Origin: DATFDN01 sp963767645
GTDB taxonomy: Bacteria > Pseudomonadota > Alphaproteobacteria > Acetobacterales > Acetobacteraceae
Assembly: GCA_963767645.1 (NCBI GenBank)
Contig: CAVYEW010000010.1
Coordinates: 186,001-250,000 of the forward strand
Direction: 5' to 3'
Length of the DNA stretch: 64,000 nt
The notes under the pieces are model-generated. The model had not been told where the DNA came from. It worked only from the letters and a program-made list of their open reading frames with translations, and did not search any database. This document shows, one piece after another, positions 33,361-42,820 of this stretch (positions are counted from its first letter, which is position 1; every line of letters begins with the position of its first letter). A program made the position numbers and the translations under genes.

Positions 33361-34376
33361 GCCGGCGCGCGCTGATCTCCCCCTCCCCTTGTAGGAGGGG
33401 GTCGGGGGGAGGGGTCGAAATCCAGAGTCTTGTCCCGACCCCTGCCCCCAGCCCCCTCCCACAAGGGGAGGGGGGGCTTCCGCCCTTGCGCGGGCGCGTC
33501 CAGCGCGACGCGCCACTGGCTCCCACCACCTGGTTCCGCGCCGGCGGTGCTGCCGAGATCCTGGTGCGCCCCGCCGGCGCCGAGGACCTCGCCGCCTTCC
33601 TCCGCGCCCTGCCGCCCGAAATCCCCGTCCGCGCGTTGGGCGCCTGCTCGAACGTCATTATCCGCGATGGCGGGCTTCCCGGCGTCACGCTGCGTCTGGC
33701 GCGCGGCTTCACCGCGATCGAGCCGGACGAGCACGGCATCGTTGCCGGCGCCGGCGCGCTGGATGTGACAGTCGCCGAGCACGCCGCCGCCGCCGGTCTC
33801 GCAGGGCTCGAGTTCCTGTGCGGCATTCCCGGCAGCATCGGCGGTGCCGTGGTGATGAACGCCGGCGCCTATGGCGGCGACATGGCCGGCGTGCTCGACT
33901 GGGCGGAGATCGTCACGCGCTCGGGCGAGCTGATCCGCCTGTCAGCCGCCGACCTCGCCTTCGCCTATCGCCACGCACATCTGCCCGCAGCTGCCGTGGT
34001 GGTGCGGGCGCGGCTGCGGGCCTCTCCCGGCGTTCCGGCGGCGATCGCCGGCCGCATGGCGGAAATCCGCTCCAACCGCGAGGCGACCCAGCCGATCCGC
34101 GCGCGGACCGGCGGCTCGACCTTCCGCAACCCGCCGGACATGAAGGCGTGGGAGCTGATCGACGCCGCCGGCTGCCGCGGCCTTGTGTGTGGCGGCGCCA
34201 AGGTCTCCGAGAAGCACTGCAACTTCCTCATCAACGAGAATGGTGCGACCGCCGCCGACCTGGAAGGGCTGGGCGAGGAGGTGCGCCGGCGGGTGTTCGC
34301 CGCCAGCGGCATCACTTTGGAATGGGAGATCCATCGCATCGGCATCCCCGGCGCCCGGCCGGAGAGCGTGGCATGA
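33357..34376 (+). CDS. murB: UDP-N-acetylenolpyruvoylglucosamine reductase MurB with repeat-encoded N-terminus
   Basis: 339 residues from GTG 33357, which overlaps the murC stop. The enzyme proper begins at about residue 55 with TTWFRAGGAAEILVRPAG, followed by LGACSNVIIRDGG, GLEFLCGIPGSIGGAVVMNA (FAD binding), STFRNPPDMKAWELID and AKVSEKHCNFLINE with the catalytic Ser. Residues ~7-42 are encoded by a palindromic repeat (SPSPCRRGSGGG ... SPLPQGEGG), giving an extension absent from typical MurB. An internal start downstream of the repeat is possible but not evident. Confidence 0.92.
   Translation: MSRRALISPSPCRRGSGGGVEIQSLVPTPAPSPLPQGEGGLPPLRGRVQRDAPLAPTTWFRAGGAAEILVRPAGAEDLAAFLRALPPEIPVRALGACSNVIIRDGGLPGVTLRLARGFTAIEPDEHGIVAGAGALDVTVAEHAAAAGLAGLEFLCGIPGSIGGAVVMNAGAYGGDMAGVLDWAEIVTRSGELIRLSAADLAFAYRHAHLPAAAVVVRARLRASPGVPAAIAGRMAEIRSNREATQPIRARTGGSTFRNPPDMKAWELIDAAGCRGLVCGGAKVSEKHCNFLINENGATAADLEGLGEEVRRRVFAASGITLEWEIHRIGIPGARPESVA
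33375..33476. repeat. Full palindromic repeat inside the murB coding region
   Basis: Arms of about 40 nt are inverted copies around a spacer of about 20 nt. The left arm contains CCTCCCCTTGTAGGAGGGGG, the right arm CCCCCTCCCACAAGGGGAGG. The reading frame of murB stays open through both arms. Confidence 0.75.
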
Positions 34377-35299
34377 GCGCGCGCGTGGCGGTCCTGTTCG
34401 GCGGCATCTCCGCCGAGCGCGAGGTCAGCCTCTCCAGCGGTCGCCAGGTGGTGATCGCCCTGCGCTCGGCCGGCTTCGCGGTGCAGCCGATCGAGGTCAC
34501 GCAAGACCTCGGCGCGGTGATCGAGGCGCTGCGCGATCCCCGCCCGGATGTCGTGTTCAACGCGCTGCACGGGCGCTTCGGCGAGGACGGCGCCATCCAG
34601 GGCGTGCTTGATTGGCTCGGGCTGCCCTACACGCATTCGGGCGTGCGCGCCTCGGCCTTGGCGATGGACAAGATCGCCTCCAAGACAGCGTTCGTCACTG
34701 CCGGGCTGCCGGTTCCGCGTGGGCATCTCGTCGATGTCGCGGCGCTGGAAGCCGCCGACCCGATGCCGCGCCCTTACGTAGTGAAGCCGGCCAACGAAGG
34801 CTCCTCGGTCGGGGTGGAGATCCTGAAGGCCGGCGACAATCGCCGTGCCGAGATCGCCCGCGCCTGGCGGTTCGGCCGCACCGCGCTGGTCGAGGAATTC
34901 GTCCCAGGTCGCGAGCTGACCGTGGGTGTCATGGGCGAGCGGGCGCTGGCGGTGACGGAGATCATCGCCGAGGTCGGCAGCTTCTACGATTACGACTCCA
35001 AATACGCCGACGGCGGCTCGCATCACGTGATCCCGGCGCGCGTGCATCCCGCTACCTACGACCGCGCCATGACCGTCGCTGTCGCGGCGCATCGCACGCT
35101 TGGGTGCCGCGGCGCCACGCGGGCCGATTTCCGCTACGACGATACGGAGGGCGAGCCGGGCCGCCTGGTGCTGCTGGAGGTCAACACCCAGCCCGGCCTG
35201 ACGCCGACCTCGCTGCTGCCCGAGCAGGCGGCGCATCACGGCATCGGCTTTCCCGCGCTCTGCGCCTGGATGGTGGAGAACGCCGCATGCCGCGCATGA
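34373..35299 (+). CDS. ddl: D-alanine:D-alanine ligase
   Basis: 308 residues of the ATP-grasp family: VAVLFGGISAEREVSLSSGR, VVFNALHGRFGEDGAIQG, YTHSGVRASALAMDKIASK, PYVVKPANEGSSVGVEIL, VEEFVPGRELTVGVMGE and LEVNTQPGLTPTSLLPEQA. It supplies D-Ala-D-Ala to MurF. ATG 34373 overlaps the murB stop, and the gene overlaps ftsQ by 13 bp. Confidence 0.94.
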   Translation: MSARVAVLFGGISAEREVSLSSGRQVVIALRSAGFAVQPIEVTQDLGAVIEALRDPRPDVVFNALHGRFGEDGAIQGVLDWLGLPYTHSGVRASALAMDKIASKTAFVTAGLPVPRGHLVDVAALEAADPMPRPYVVKPANEGSSVGVEILKAGDNRRAEIARAWRFGRTALVEEFVPGRELTVGVMGERALAVTEIIAEVGSFYDYDSKYADGGSHHVIPARVHPATYDRAMTVAVAAHRTLGCRGATRADFRYDDTEGEPGRLVLLEVNTQPGLTPTSLLPEQAAHHGIGFPALCAWMVENAACRA

Positions 35300-36162
35300 A
35301 CCGGGCGCAGCGCAACTCAGTCACCGATCGGCCGGGGCGCCTCAAGCTCCTGCTGCGCCGCCTGCTGCGCTTCATGCGCCCGCCGGTGCTGGCCGGCATC
35401 GCCGCGTTGGTCTGCGTCCTCGCGCTTGCACTCGTGATCCATCGTGCGAGTTCCGGCGGCGCCTTTGAAGCGATGCGCGCGCGCTTCGGCCGGGCCACTG
35501 CGAGTCTCGGGCTGCGCGTCGAGGATGTGGTGGTCGAGGGACGGGCCAACACGCCGGAGCAGCTGCTGCGCGCCGCCATCGGCGTGCAGCGGGGCGATCC
35601 GATCCTCGGCTTTTCAGTCGGGCAGGCGCGTGACCGGATACAGAAGCTCTCCTGGGTGGAACACGCCACCGTTGAGCGCCGCCTGCCGGGGCGGATCGTC
35701 GTGCAGGTGCAGGAGCGCCGGCCATTTGCCGTCTGGCAGAACCAGGGCAAGTTCCTGCTAATCGACCGCGCGGGCGAAGTCGTCACCAACAGCAATGTCG
35801 CCGATTTCCGCACACTGCCGCTGGTGGTCGGCCCCGGCGCTCCCGAAGCGGCCGCGCCGCTGATCGACGCGCTGGCAAACCGGCCGGATCTCGCGTCGCG
35901 CGTCACCGCGGCCGTGCGGGTGGGCGAACGGCGCTGGAACCTGCTGCTCAAGTCGGGGCTGACGGTGATGCTGCCCGAGGGCCACGAGGCCGTGGCGATC
36001 GACCGCTTCGCCGCGCTGGATCACGAGCACAAGCTGCTGGAGCGCCCGTTGCAGTTCGTGGACCTGCGCCTGCCCGATCGGGTGGCGTTCCGCGCCAGGG
36101 CCGATGCCGTTCCGGCGCCCGCCAAGGATCCGCACGCCGTGCCCGCGCACAAGTCGACCTAG
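35287..36162 (+). CDS. ftsQ: Cell division protein FtsQ
   Basis: 291 residues. A basic cytosolic N-terminus is followed by one transmembrane segment (about 38-55, VLAGIAALVCVLALALVIH) and the POTRA domain (GLRVEDVVVEGRANTPEQLL ... RIQKLSWVEHATVERRLPG), then the beta domain (PFAVWQNQGKFLLIDRAGEV). FtsQ scaffolds FtsL/FtsB in the divisome. ATG 35287 lies within the ddl end; ATG 35296 is a possible alternative. Confidence 0.92.
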   Translation: MPRMNRAQRNSVTDRPGRLKLLLRRLLRFMRPPVLAGIAALVCVLALALVIHRASSGGAFEAMRARFGRATASLGLRVEDVVVEGRANTPEQLLRAAIGVQRGDPILGFSVGQARDRIQKLSWVEHATVERRLPGRIVVQVQERRPFAVWQNQGKFLLIDRAGEVVTNSNVADFRTLPLVVGPGAPEAAAPLIDALANRPDLASRVTAAVRVGERRWNLLLKSGLTVMLPEGHEAVAIDRFAALDHEHKLLERPLQFVDLRLPDRVAFRARADAVPAPAKDPHAVPAHKST

Positions 36163-36174
36163 GAACGGCGAGCA

Positions 36175-37473
36175 ATGAACGACATGTCGCGCCGCATCCT
36201 CCCGCCGCAAGCTCAGGTCCCTGAGGAACCGCCGCGCCTGCGCCACCGCTCTGGGCCGTTCGGCGTGCTCGACATCGGCTCGACCAAGATCGTCTGCCTG
36301 ATCGGCCGGGTGGAAAGCGACGCCAGTCTGCGCGTGCTCGGGTTCGGCTGGCATCGCGGCAAGGGGGTGCGCGGCGGCGGCATCGTCGATCTGGACGCGG
36401 CCGAGCGAGCGATCCGCGCCGCAGTGGGCCAGGCCGAGGACATGGCCGACACGCGGCTGCGCGCGGTGACGGTGAATCTCACCTGCGGTCAGCCGGAAAG
36501 CCGGCTGTTCAACGTGCAATGGCCCGTCGGCGGCCGCGCCGTCGTGGAGACCGATATCCGCCGGGTCGTCACCGAGGGGCGGCTGCGCGCGGAAATCGAC
36601 GGGCGCGAGACCATCCACACCCTGCCCCTCGCCTTCGCCGCCGATTCGACCGAGCGGGTGAGCGATCCGCGCGGGCTGTTCTGCACCACACTGTCGGCGC
36701 GGCTGCACGTGATCGATGCCGCCTCGACCGCGCTGCGCACGCTGAGCGCCTGCGTGGCGCGCTGCGACCTTGGCATCGCCGAGCTGGTCTCGGCACCGAT
36801 GGCCTCCGGTCTTGCCGCGCTGGTGGAGGACGAGCGCGAGCTTGGCTGCACGGTGATCGACATGGGCGGCGGCACCACCGGCATGGCGGTGTTCGCCGAG
36901 GGCCAGTTGCTGCATACCGCGCAGCTTCCGGTCGGCGGCTTGCACGTCAGCAACGACCTTGCGCGTCTGCTGTCGACGCCGGTTGCGCACGCCGAGCGGC
37001 TCAAGACTCTGTACGGCAACGTGCAGTCCTGCCCCGACGACGAACGCGAGCTGCTGCCCGTGCCGCTGGTGGGCGAAGAAGAGCACCAGATCGCAAAGGT
37101 GCCGCGCAGCATGGTGGTCAGCATCATTCGCCCGCGCATCGAGGAGACCTTCGAGATGATACGCTCCCGCTTGGAGAGTTCGGGCCTGTCGCGAGCGGCG
37201 GGCAACCGGGTCGTGCTGACCGGCGGGGCCTGTCAGCTTGCGGGAGTGCGCGAGCTGGCGGCCCGCATGCTGAACAAGCAGGTGCGCCTCGGCCGGCCCT
37301 CGGCGTTGCGCGGACTGCCCGACGCCGCATCCGGCCCGGCCTTTGCGACATCCGCCGGCCTGCTCGCCTGGGCCGCCGGTCAGGGCCGGATCATGCACGA
37401 CGTCGATCTCGATCCCGAACGGCCCTCCGGATTGATCCGACGCATCGTCAATTTTCTGAAGGACCGAGTGTGA
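36175..37473 (+). CDS. ftsA: Cell division protein FtsA
   Basis: 432 residues of the actin-like ATPase fold: FGVLDIGSTKIVCLIGRVE, KGVRGGGIVDLDAAERAI, VIDMGGGTTGMAVFAEG (phosphate 2) and VVLTGGACQLAGVRELAARM (adenosine). The C-terminal LIRRIVNFLKDRV is the amphipathic membrane-targeting helix. FtsA tethers FtsZ to the inner membrane. It begins 12 bp after ftsQ, unlike the overlapping genes upstream. Confidence 0.95.
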   Translation: MNDMSRRILPPQAQVPEEPPRLRHRSGPFGVLDIGSTKIVCLIGRVESDASLRVLGFGWHRGKGVRGGGIVDLDAAERAIRAAVGQAEDMADTRLRAVTVNLTCGQPESRLFNVQWPVGGRAVVETDIRRVVTEGRLRAEIDGRETIHTLPLAFAADSTERVSDPRGLFCTTLSARLHVIDAASTALRTLSACVARCDLGIAELVSAPMASGLAALVEDERELGCTVIDMGGGTTGMAVFAEGQLLHTAQLPVGGLHVSNDLARLLSTPVAHAERLKTLYGNVQSCPDDERELLPVPLVGEEEHQIAKVPRSMVVSIIRPRIEETFEMIRSRLESSGLSRAAGNRVVLTGGACQLAGVRELAARMLNKQVRLGRPSALRGLPDAASGPAFATSAGLLAWAAGQGRIMHDVDLDPERPSGLIRRIVNFLKDRV

Positions 37474-37554
37474 CAGTGATGGCCCGACTCGCCAGCTTGC
37501 GATTTAATCCGCCTTCACCTTCCCCGAATCGAAACGTCTGAGGGACAAGGTTCC

Positions 37555-39189
37555 ATGACGCTCAATCTCACCATCCCGCCGCAGACGCATACGGACTTCA
37601 CGCCCCGCATCACCGTGATCGGTGTCGGCGGCGGCGGTACGAATGCGGTCGACAACATGATCATGGCGAACCTGCAGGGCGTCGAGTTCGTGGTGGCGAA
37701 CACCGACGCGCAGCAGCTCATCCATAGCCGCGCGAACCGGCGCATCCAGCTCGGCCCGCACATCACGCAGGGTCTGGGGGCCGGCGCGAAGCCCGAGATC
37801 GGCCGCGCCGCGGCCGAGGAGGCGGCGGACGAGCTCTACCGGCATCTGGACGGCTGCCACATGGTGTTCGTCACTGCCGGCATGGGCGGCGGCACCGGCA
37901 CCGGCGCGGCGCCGGTGATCGCGCGCATGGCGCGCGAGCGCAACATCCTCACCGTGGGCGTGGTGACGAAGCCGTTCTCCTTCGAGGGCACGCGCCGCGC
38001 CCGCGCCGCCGATCAAGGCATCGAGGAGCTGCAGCAATATGTCGATACGCTGATCGTCATCCCGAACCAGAATCTTTTCAGGATGGCGAATGAGCGCACG
38101 ACCTGGCGCGAGGCGTTCAAGATGGCCGACCAGGTCTTGTACATGGGCGTGCGCGGCGTCACCGACCTGATGATGGCGCCGGGTCTCGTCAATCTCGATT
38201 TCGCCGATATCCGCACCGTGATGGCGGAGATGGGCAAGGCGATGATGGGAACCGGCGAGGCCGACGGCGAGAACCGCGCCATCCGCGCCGCCGAGGCGGC
38301 GATCAGCAACCCGCTGCTGGAAGACACGTCCATGTCGGGCGCGCGCGGTCTGCTCATCAACATCACCGGCGGCGACGACATGACGCTGTTCGAGGTCGAT
38401 CAGGCCGCCAACCGCATCCGCGAGGAAGTCGACGAGGACGCCAACATCATCTTCGGCTCCTCGACTGACGAATCACTGGCCGGGCGGATGCGGGTCTCAG
38501 TGGTGGCAACCGGGATCGACACGCCGAAGGCCGAGCAGCAGCAGGCGCGCCCGCGCCTGGTCGCGATCGGTGGCAGCGTCGGCGCGCCGCAGCCGGTCGC
38601 GATCCAGCCCGGCTCCGGGCAGGGCCCGGGCTACACGATGCAGGCGCATCCGACACAGGGACACCAGGCCGCAGGCCATCCGGTGCAGGCGCATTCGACG
38701 CACGGACTTGGACACGCACTGGCGGGGCACCCGGTGATGGTCGCCCAGCATCCGGCCGCGCCGGTGCCGCTGCGCCCATCCATGCCGCCGGCGGCATCGG
38801 CGGTCGAGCCAAGCATGGAGCAGTTCGCCGCGATGCACGCCGAGCCAGTACCGGCGCCGGCGCCGACGCAGGCCCCGATGCGGCTGGCTCCGCTTGCCCC
38901 GCGCCCGCAAGCGGCGCGATCGGGCGGCCTGTTCGCCGAGCCCTCCGCGTCCGGCGGCGCGCTGGCGCCGGAGCAGACGGAGCCTGCGCGGCCCAGCCTG
39001 TTCGGCCAAGTGACCGGAGTGCTGCTGCGCCGCCGCGCCGCGCCGCCGCCCGCCGAGCCCGCCGGCCCGCGCGCCCAACCGGTGGCCGCCGAGCCGCGCG
39101 CCGAGCCGTCGCCGGCCACCGTGCGTCCGGTTGCGGGCGAGGAGATGGGCATCGAGATCCCCACCTTCCTGCGCCGCCAATCGTCCTGA
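37555..39189 (+). CDS. ftsZ: Cell division GTPase FtsZ with His-rich linker
   Basis: 544 residues. The GTPase core (about 1-325) has IGVGGGGTNAVDNMI, the tubulin signature AGMGGGTGTGAAPVIARMA (about residue 105) and MSGARGLLINITGGDDMTLF. A disordered linker of about 200 residues follows, rich in Ala, Pro and Gln with a His cluster (about residues 360-405, eight His). The C-terminal conserved peptide GIEIPTFLRRQSS binds FtsA and other partners. The long linker is usual for alphaproteobacteria; the His run is not. Confidence 0.96.
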   Translation: MTLNLTIPPQTHTDFTPRITVIGVGGGGTNAVDNMIMANLQGVEFVVANTDAQQLIHSRANRRIQLGPHITQGLGAGAKPEIGRAAAEEAADELYRHLDGCHMVFVTAGMGGGTGTGAAPVIARMARERNILTVGVVTKPFSFEGTRRARAADQGIEELQQYVDTLIVIPNQNLFRMANERTTWREAFKMADQVLYMGVRGVTDLMMAPGLVNLDFADIRTVMAEMGKAMMGTGEADGENRAIRAAEAAISNPLLEDTSMSGARGLLINITGGDDMTLFEVDQAANRIREEVDEDANIIFGSSTDESLAGRMRVSVVATGIDTPKAEQQQARPRLVAIGGSVGAPQPVAIQPGSGQGPGYTMQAHPTQGHQAAGHPVQAHSTHGLGHALAGHPVMVAQHPAAPVPLRPSMPPAASAVEPSMEQFAAMHAEPVPAPAPTQAPMRLAPLAPRPQAARSGGLFAEPSASGGALAPEQTEPARPSLFGQVTGVLLRRRAAPPPAEPAGPRAQPVAAEPRAEPSPATVRPVAGEEMGIEIPTFLRRQSS

Positions 39190-39264
39190 TCAATGCAACA
39201 AAATGTTTCAGGAACAAGCACCTGCGTGGTAACATTCAGAAACAATGATTGAGTGGCGCTTTGC

Positions 39265-39294
39265 GCGGGCCGCCTCATAACAGAGGTGGCCCGC
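39265..39294 (+). terminator. Long hairpin between ftsZ and lpxC
   Basis: GCGGGCCGCCTC and GAGGTGGCCCGC form a 12-bp stem with one G-U pair and a 6-base loop. It lies 75 bp after the ftsZ stop and 40 bp before lpxC. No T run follows, so it may attenuate or process the transcript rather than end it fully. Confidence 0.5.
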
Positions 39295-39334
39295 AGCGTT
39301 CCGCGGTGGCCGAGTTCGAGCGGATCGAATAGAC

Positions 39335-40264
39335 ATGGACGGCTTGCCACAGCTTTTCTCCCCTATTCTGACTGCTGTCCATCAGCGCACGCTCAAGAGC
39401 TCCATCACGTGCGTCGGCACGGGCCTGCATTCCGGCCGGCGCGTCAGGCTGGCCTTGTGCCCCGCGCCAGGCGGGCACGGAATCGTGTTCCGGCGAACTG
39501 ATTGCGGGGCCGACATTCCTGCCCGGTTCGATTGCGTTGCCGACGCCCGGCTCGCCACCACGCTGGCGTGCCCCGAGCGGCCCGGACTCGGCGTCGGCAC
39601 GGTCGAGCATCTGCTGGCGGCGCTTGCCGGCTCCTGCATCGACAATGCCCTGGTTGAGCTGGACGGGCCGGAACTGCCGATCCTCGACGGCTCCGCCTCG
39701 CCGTGGCTGTTTCTGATCGATTGCGCGGGCGCGGTGGATCAGCCGGCGGCGCCGCGTCGGTCGATCGAGGTCCTGCGCGCCGTGCACGTGCAGGACGGCG
39801 AAGCATGGGCCGAACTGCTCCCACCCGGCGCATTCGACGGTCTGGAGATGGCCGTCTCGATCGACTTCACCGCCGCTGCGATCGGCCGGCAATCGGTTTC
39901 GCTTCGGCTGACGCCGGAAAGCTTCCGCCACGAACTTGCCCGCGCCCGCACTTTCGCGCTGGCCGAGGATGTGGAGACGCTGCGCGCGGCGGGGCTGGCT
40001 CGCGGCGGCACGCTGGCGAACGCGGTCGTGGTCGATGGCGGGCAGGTCGTCAATCCGGACGGGCTCAGAATGCGTGACGAGTTCGTTCGCCACAAATTGC
40101 TGGACGCGGTCGGCGACCTCGCCCTGGCCGGAGCGCCGTTGCGCGCCCGCTTCCGTGCCCACCGCCCCGGCCACGCCCTGAACAACCGCCTGCTGCGTGC
40201 GCTGTTCGCCGATTCCGCCGCATGGCGGGAGGTCGCGCGCGAGCCGGCCTGCGCGGCGGCGTAG
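39335..40264 (+). CDS. lpxC: UDP-3-O-acyl-GlcNAc deacetylase LpxC
   Basis: 309 residues. Zinc and catalytic residues are all visible: His in TVEHLLAAL (about residue 91), His and Asp in RHKLLDAVGDLAL (about 252-256), and the catalytic His in HRPGHALNN (about 279). GTGLHSGRRVRLALCPAPGG and ELDGPELPILDGSASPW are further signatures. It commits the cell to lipid A synthesis in the cytosol and shows an LPS outer membrane. Its place after ftsZ is usual in proteobacterial dcw clusters. Confidence 0.94.
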   Translation: MDGLPQLFSPILTAVHQRTLKSSITCVGTGLHSGRRVRLALCPAPGGHGIVFRRTDCGADIPARFDCVADARLATTLACPERPGLGVGTVEHLLAALAGSCIDNALVELDGPELPILDGSASPWLFLIDCAGAVDQPAAPRRSIEVLRAVHVQDGEAWAELLPPGAFDGLEMAVSIDFTAAAIGRQSVSLRLTPESFRHELARARTFALAEDVETLRAAGLARGGTLANAVVVDGGQVVNPDGLRMRDEFVRHKLLDAVGDLALAGAPLRARFRAHRPGHALNNRLLRALFADSAAWREVAREPACAAA

Positions 40265-40308
40265 GTATTATGGTGTAATCCGCGGGGCGGAACGCCAGAG
40301 GAAACCGG

Positions 40309-42702
40309 CTACGCCGCCTTCTGCACCGCGTCCAGGAACGCGTCCGACTCGCCTTTCAGCGCGTTCGACTGACGTGCCAGTTCGCCCGCTGTGGCCAGAA
40401 CCTTCTCGGATTCGGCGCCGGTCCTTGCGACATCGTCGCTGACCGCGGCGATGGTGCCGGTCACTTCGGCGGTGCCGATGGCGGCGAGCTGCACGGCTTG
40501 GGCGATCTCCTTGGTAGCGGCGCTCTGCTCCTCTACTGCGCCGGCGATCGCGGTCGCGATCTCGCTCATCCGCTCGATCGTACCGCCGATCGAGCGCAGC
40601 GCTTCCACCGCCTGTCCGGTCGCCGCCTGCATGGCGGTGATCTGGGCGCCGATCTCCTCGGTCGCGTGCGCCGTCTGCGCCGCAAGGTTCTTGACCTCGC
40701 TTGCCACCACCGCGAAGCCCTTGCCGACCTCGCCGGCGCGCGCCGCCTCGATGGTGGCGTTCAGCGCCAGCAGGTTGGTGCGTCCGGCGATGTCGCCGAT
40801 CAGGCGCACCACGTCGTCGATGCGCTTGGCGGCCTGACTGAGCCCGCCGACGCAGCGGTCCGTGGCCTCGGCCTGCTCGACCGCCTGGCCGGCGATGCGG
40901 GCTAACTCGGCGACCTGCCGGCCGATTTCGGAGATCGAAGCGGCCAGTTCCTCGGCGCCCGCGGCGGCCGCGGAAACGCTGCCCGAAGCCTGCTCGGAGG
41001 CGCGGGCCACTGCTTCGATGCGCCCGCCCGCTTCGCGCGCGCAGGTGCTCATCTGCTCGGCCGTGTGGGTCATCGCCGCCGCCTGATTTCCCATATCCTG
41101 GGCGATCGTGACCACCGTGCCCTCGAAGCGATGCACGAGGTTCGCCTGGGCGGTAGCGCATCGCCAGGTCAGCATGGGGCCGACATAAGCGCCCGCGCGG
41201 TCGCGGATGGCGGAGACGACCAGCTCCAGCGTCTCGGCGCCGAGGGTCAGGCGCTGGGTCCGCGGCATGCTATCGGGATCGGACAGGATCGCGAGCTGAC
41301 GCTCCGGCTCGGCGTGCAGCCGGGCCGCGCTCTGGCCAATCAACTGGTCGGGCGGAGCGGGCAGATGATCCTCGATAAGCCGCATGATATCGAGCGCGGC
41401 CGCGTTGACGTAGGTAATCGGACATGAGCTGCCGGAAGCCGCCGTCATGACCCCGATTGGGATCTGCTCGATCATCTGGCTGCGCACGAATGCGTTGCGC
41501 ACGACTTCCCGCAATTGCTCGAGCGCTGCGGCCATGCGACCCACCTCGTCGCGCCGGCCGGCATGGCCGAACCGGATCTCGGTGTCCCCTTCCGCCAAGC
41601 TCTGCACGGCGCGCGTCATTGCCGCGATCGGGCGAGCTATCGCCCGTGAGGTAAGCCAGCCCGACAGCAGCAGGACGAAGGCGATGCCGCCGGCGATCAG
41701 CAGCACGCGACCTTGCGCCGCCGTGGTTGCAGCGCCGGCATCGATGCGTGCCGCCTCGGCCGCCGCGATCTGCGCCGCCCCTGCCTCGGCAAACCGGGCG
41801 GCAAGCGCGGTGCTCGCCTGCTCGACCTCGCCGCCGAGGTACGCCGACAGGCGTTGCGCGGCGGCAATCAACTCCGACGCAGCTTGGGCGATCCCCGTGC
41901 CCATGGCCTGCGTCAGCCGTGCATCCGCCAGCGTCGACGCGGGCAGTTTCAGGGCAAGCAGCGTGGCCATCTGCTGGTTCGCCGCCTCGGCACCGTCCGC
42001 GACGTCGTTGATCGCGCCTGTGTTGGCTGTCGCCAGAAACAGCATCGCCGCGTTCTGCAGCCGCGCCATCCCGAGCTGGTAGGCGGTGAACAGCTCCCGG
42101 GCCTGCTTGATGACCGCCGCATCTGTCGAGGCCGTGCCCTGGGCGGGAGTGCCGCCAGTGACCGCGTCCACGCCGCCGGCCAATTGTCCGCCGGCCGCCA
42201 GCTCCTGATCGAAGGTCTTGAGCGCCGCTTCGAAATTGGCGCGCGGGCGCAGCAGCTCGCGCTCGCGCGTCAGCAGAATCTGGCGCCGCAGAGCGGCCTC
42301 CTGCTCGATCACGCGCGCGAATGCATCGAGCGCCGGGAGAATGCCGTCGATCCGCGCCCGATCGCTGCCGAGCGCCTGGGGATCGTTCGCCAGCGGCCCC
42401 AGCACGGCCCGCGCGCGCTCGGCCTGCGCGCTGGCCCGCTCGCTCAGTCCCTTGAGCGCGGACATGCTCTGCTGCTGGGCGATCTCCCGGCTGAGCACGC
42501 GCAACTCGATGCCGGCGCGCTCGGCCTCGGCCAGCCGCTCGACGGTCGCCGCCGCTCGGCTCGCGCGCGCCTGCAGCGCCGTCAGACGGGCGAGGCTGTC
42601 ACGGCAGCTCAGTCCGAGGACGGCTATGAGGGCTAGGGCTATCGTGGCGGATAGCGCAAGCTTGAGGCTGATCGGCAGGTTCCGCAGCAGGCGCATTCGC
42701 AT
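40309..42702 (-). CDS. Methyl-accepting chemotaxis protein with HAMP and PAS-like domains
   Basis: 797 residues. TM1 lies at about 13-31 and TM2 at about 345-362. The 310-residue region between them is helical and periplasmic (HBM-like four-helix character). A HAMP domain follows TM2 (SRAIARPIAAMTRAVQSLAE), then a PAS-like segment at about 425-530 (IPIGVMTAASGSSCPITYVN). The signalling domain has the hairpin tip IAGRTNLLALNATIEAARAG and GKGFAVVASEVKNLAAQTA. It senses an unknown ligand and works through CheA/CheW, which are not in the window. It converges on lpxC. Confidence 0.9.
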   Translation of the reverse strand: MRMRLLRNLPISLKLALSATIALALIAVLGLSCRDSLARLTALQARASRAAATVERLAEAERAGIELRVLSREIAQQQSMSALKGLSERASAQAERARAVLGPLANDPQALGSDRARIDGILPALDAFARVIEQEAALRRQILLTRERELLRPRANFEAALKTFDQELAAGGQLAGGVDAVTGGTPAQGTASTDAAVIKQARELFTAYQLGMARLQNAAMLFLATANTGAINDVADGAEAANQQMATLLALKLPASTLADARLTQAMGTGIAQAASELIAAAQRLSAYLGGEVEQASTALAARFAEAGAAQIAAAEAARIDAGAATTAAQGRVLLIAGGIAFVLLLSGWLTSRAIARPIAAMTRAVQSLAEGDTEIRFGHAGRRDEVGRMAAALEQLREVVRNAFVRSQMIEQIPIGVMTAASGSSCPITYVNAAALDIMRLIEDHLPAPPDQLIGQSAARLHAEPERQLAILSDPDSMPRTQRLTLGAETLELVVSAIRDRAGAYVGPMLTWRCATAQANLVHRFEGTVVTIAQDMGNQAAAMTHTAEQMSTCAREAGGRIEAVARASEQASGSVSAAAAGAEELAASISEIGRQVAELARIAGQAVEQAEATDRCVGGLSQAAKRIDDVVRLIGDIAGRTNLLALNATIEAARAGEVGKGFAVVASEVKNLAAQTAHATEEIGAQITAMQAATGQAVEALRSIGGTIERMSEIATAIAGAVEEQSAATKEIAQAVQLAAIGTAEVTGTIAAVSDDVARTGAESEKVLATAGELARQSNALKGESDAFLDAVQKAA

Positions 42703-42820
42703 GAGGTCTCACGAGGACGGACCTTAAGCCTGGAACAGCCGCGTTAAGGCCGGGTGAACGCGTGCGGGTCGCAAGGAGTTGGCTAGCCTCGATGCCCGGA
42801 AACCTGGAATCCTGCCTGCG

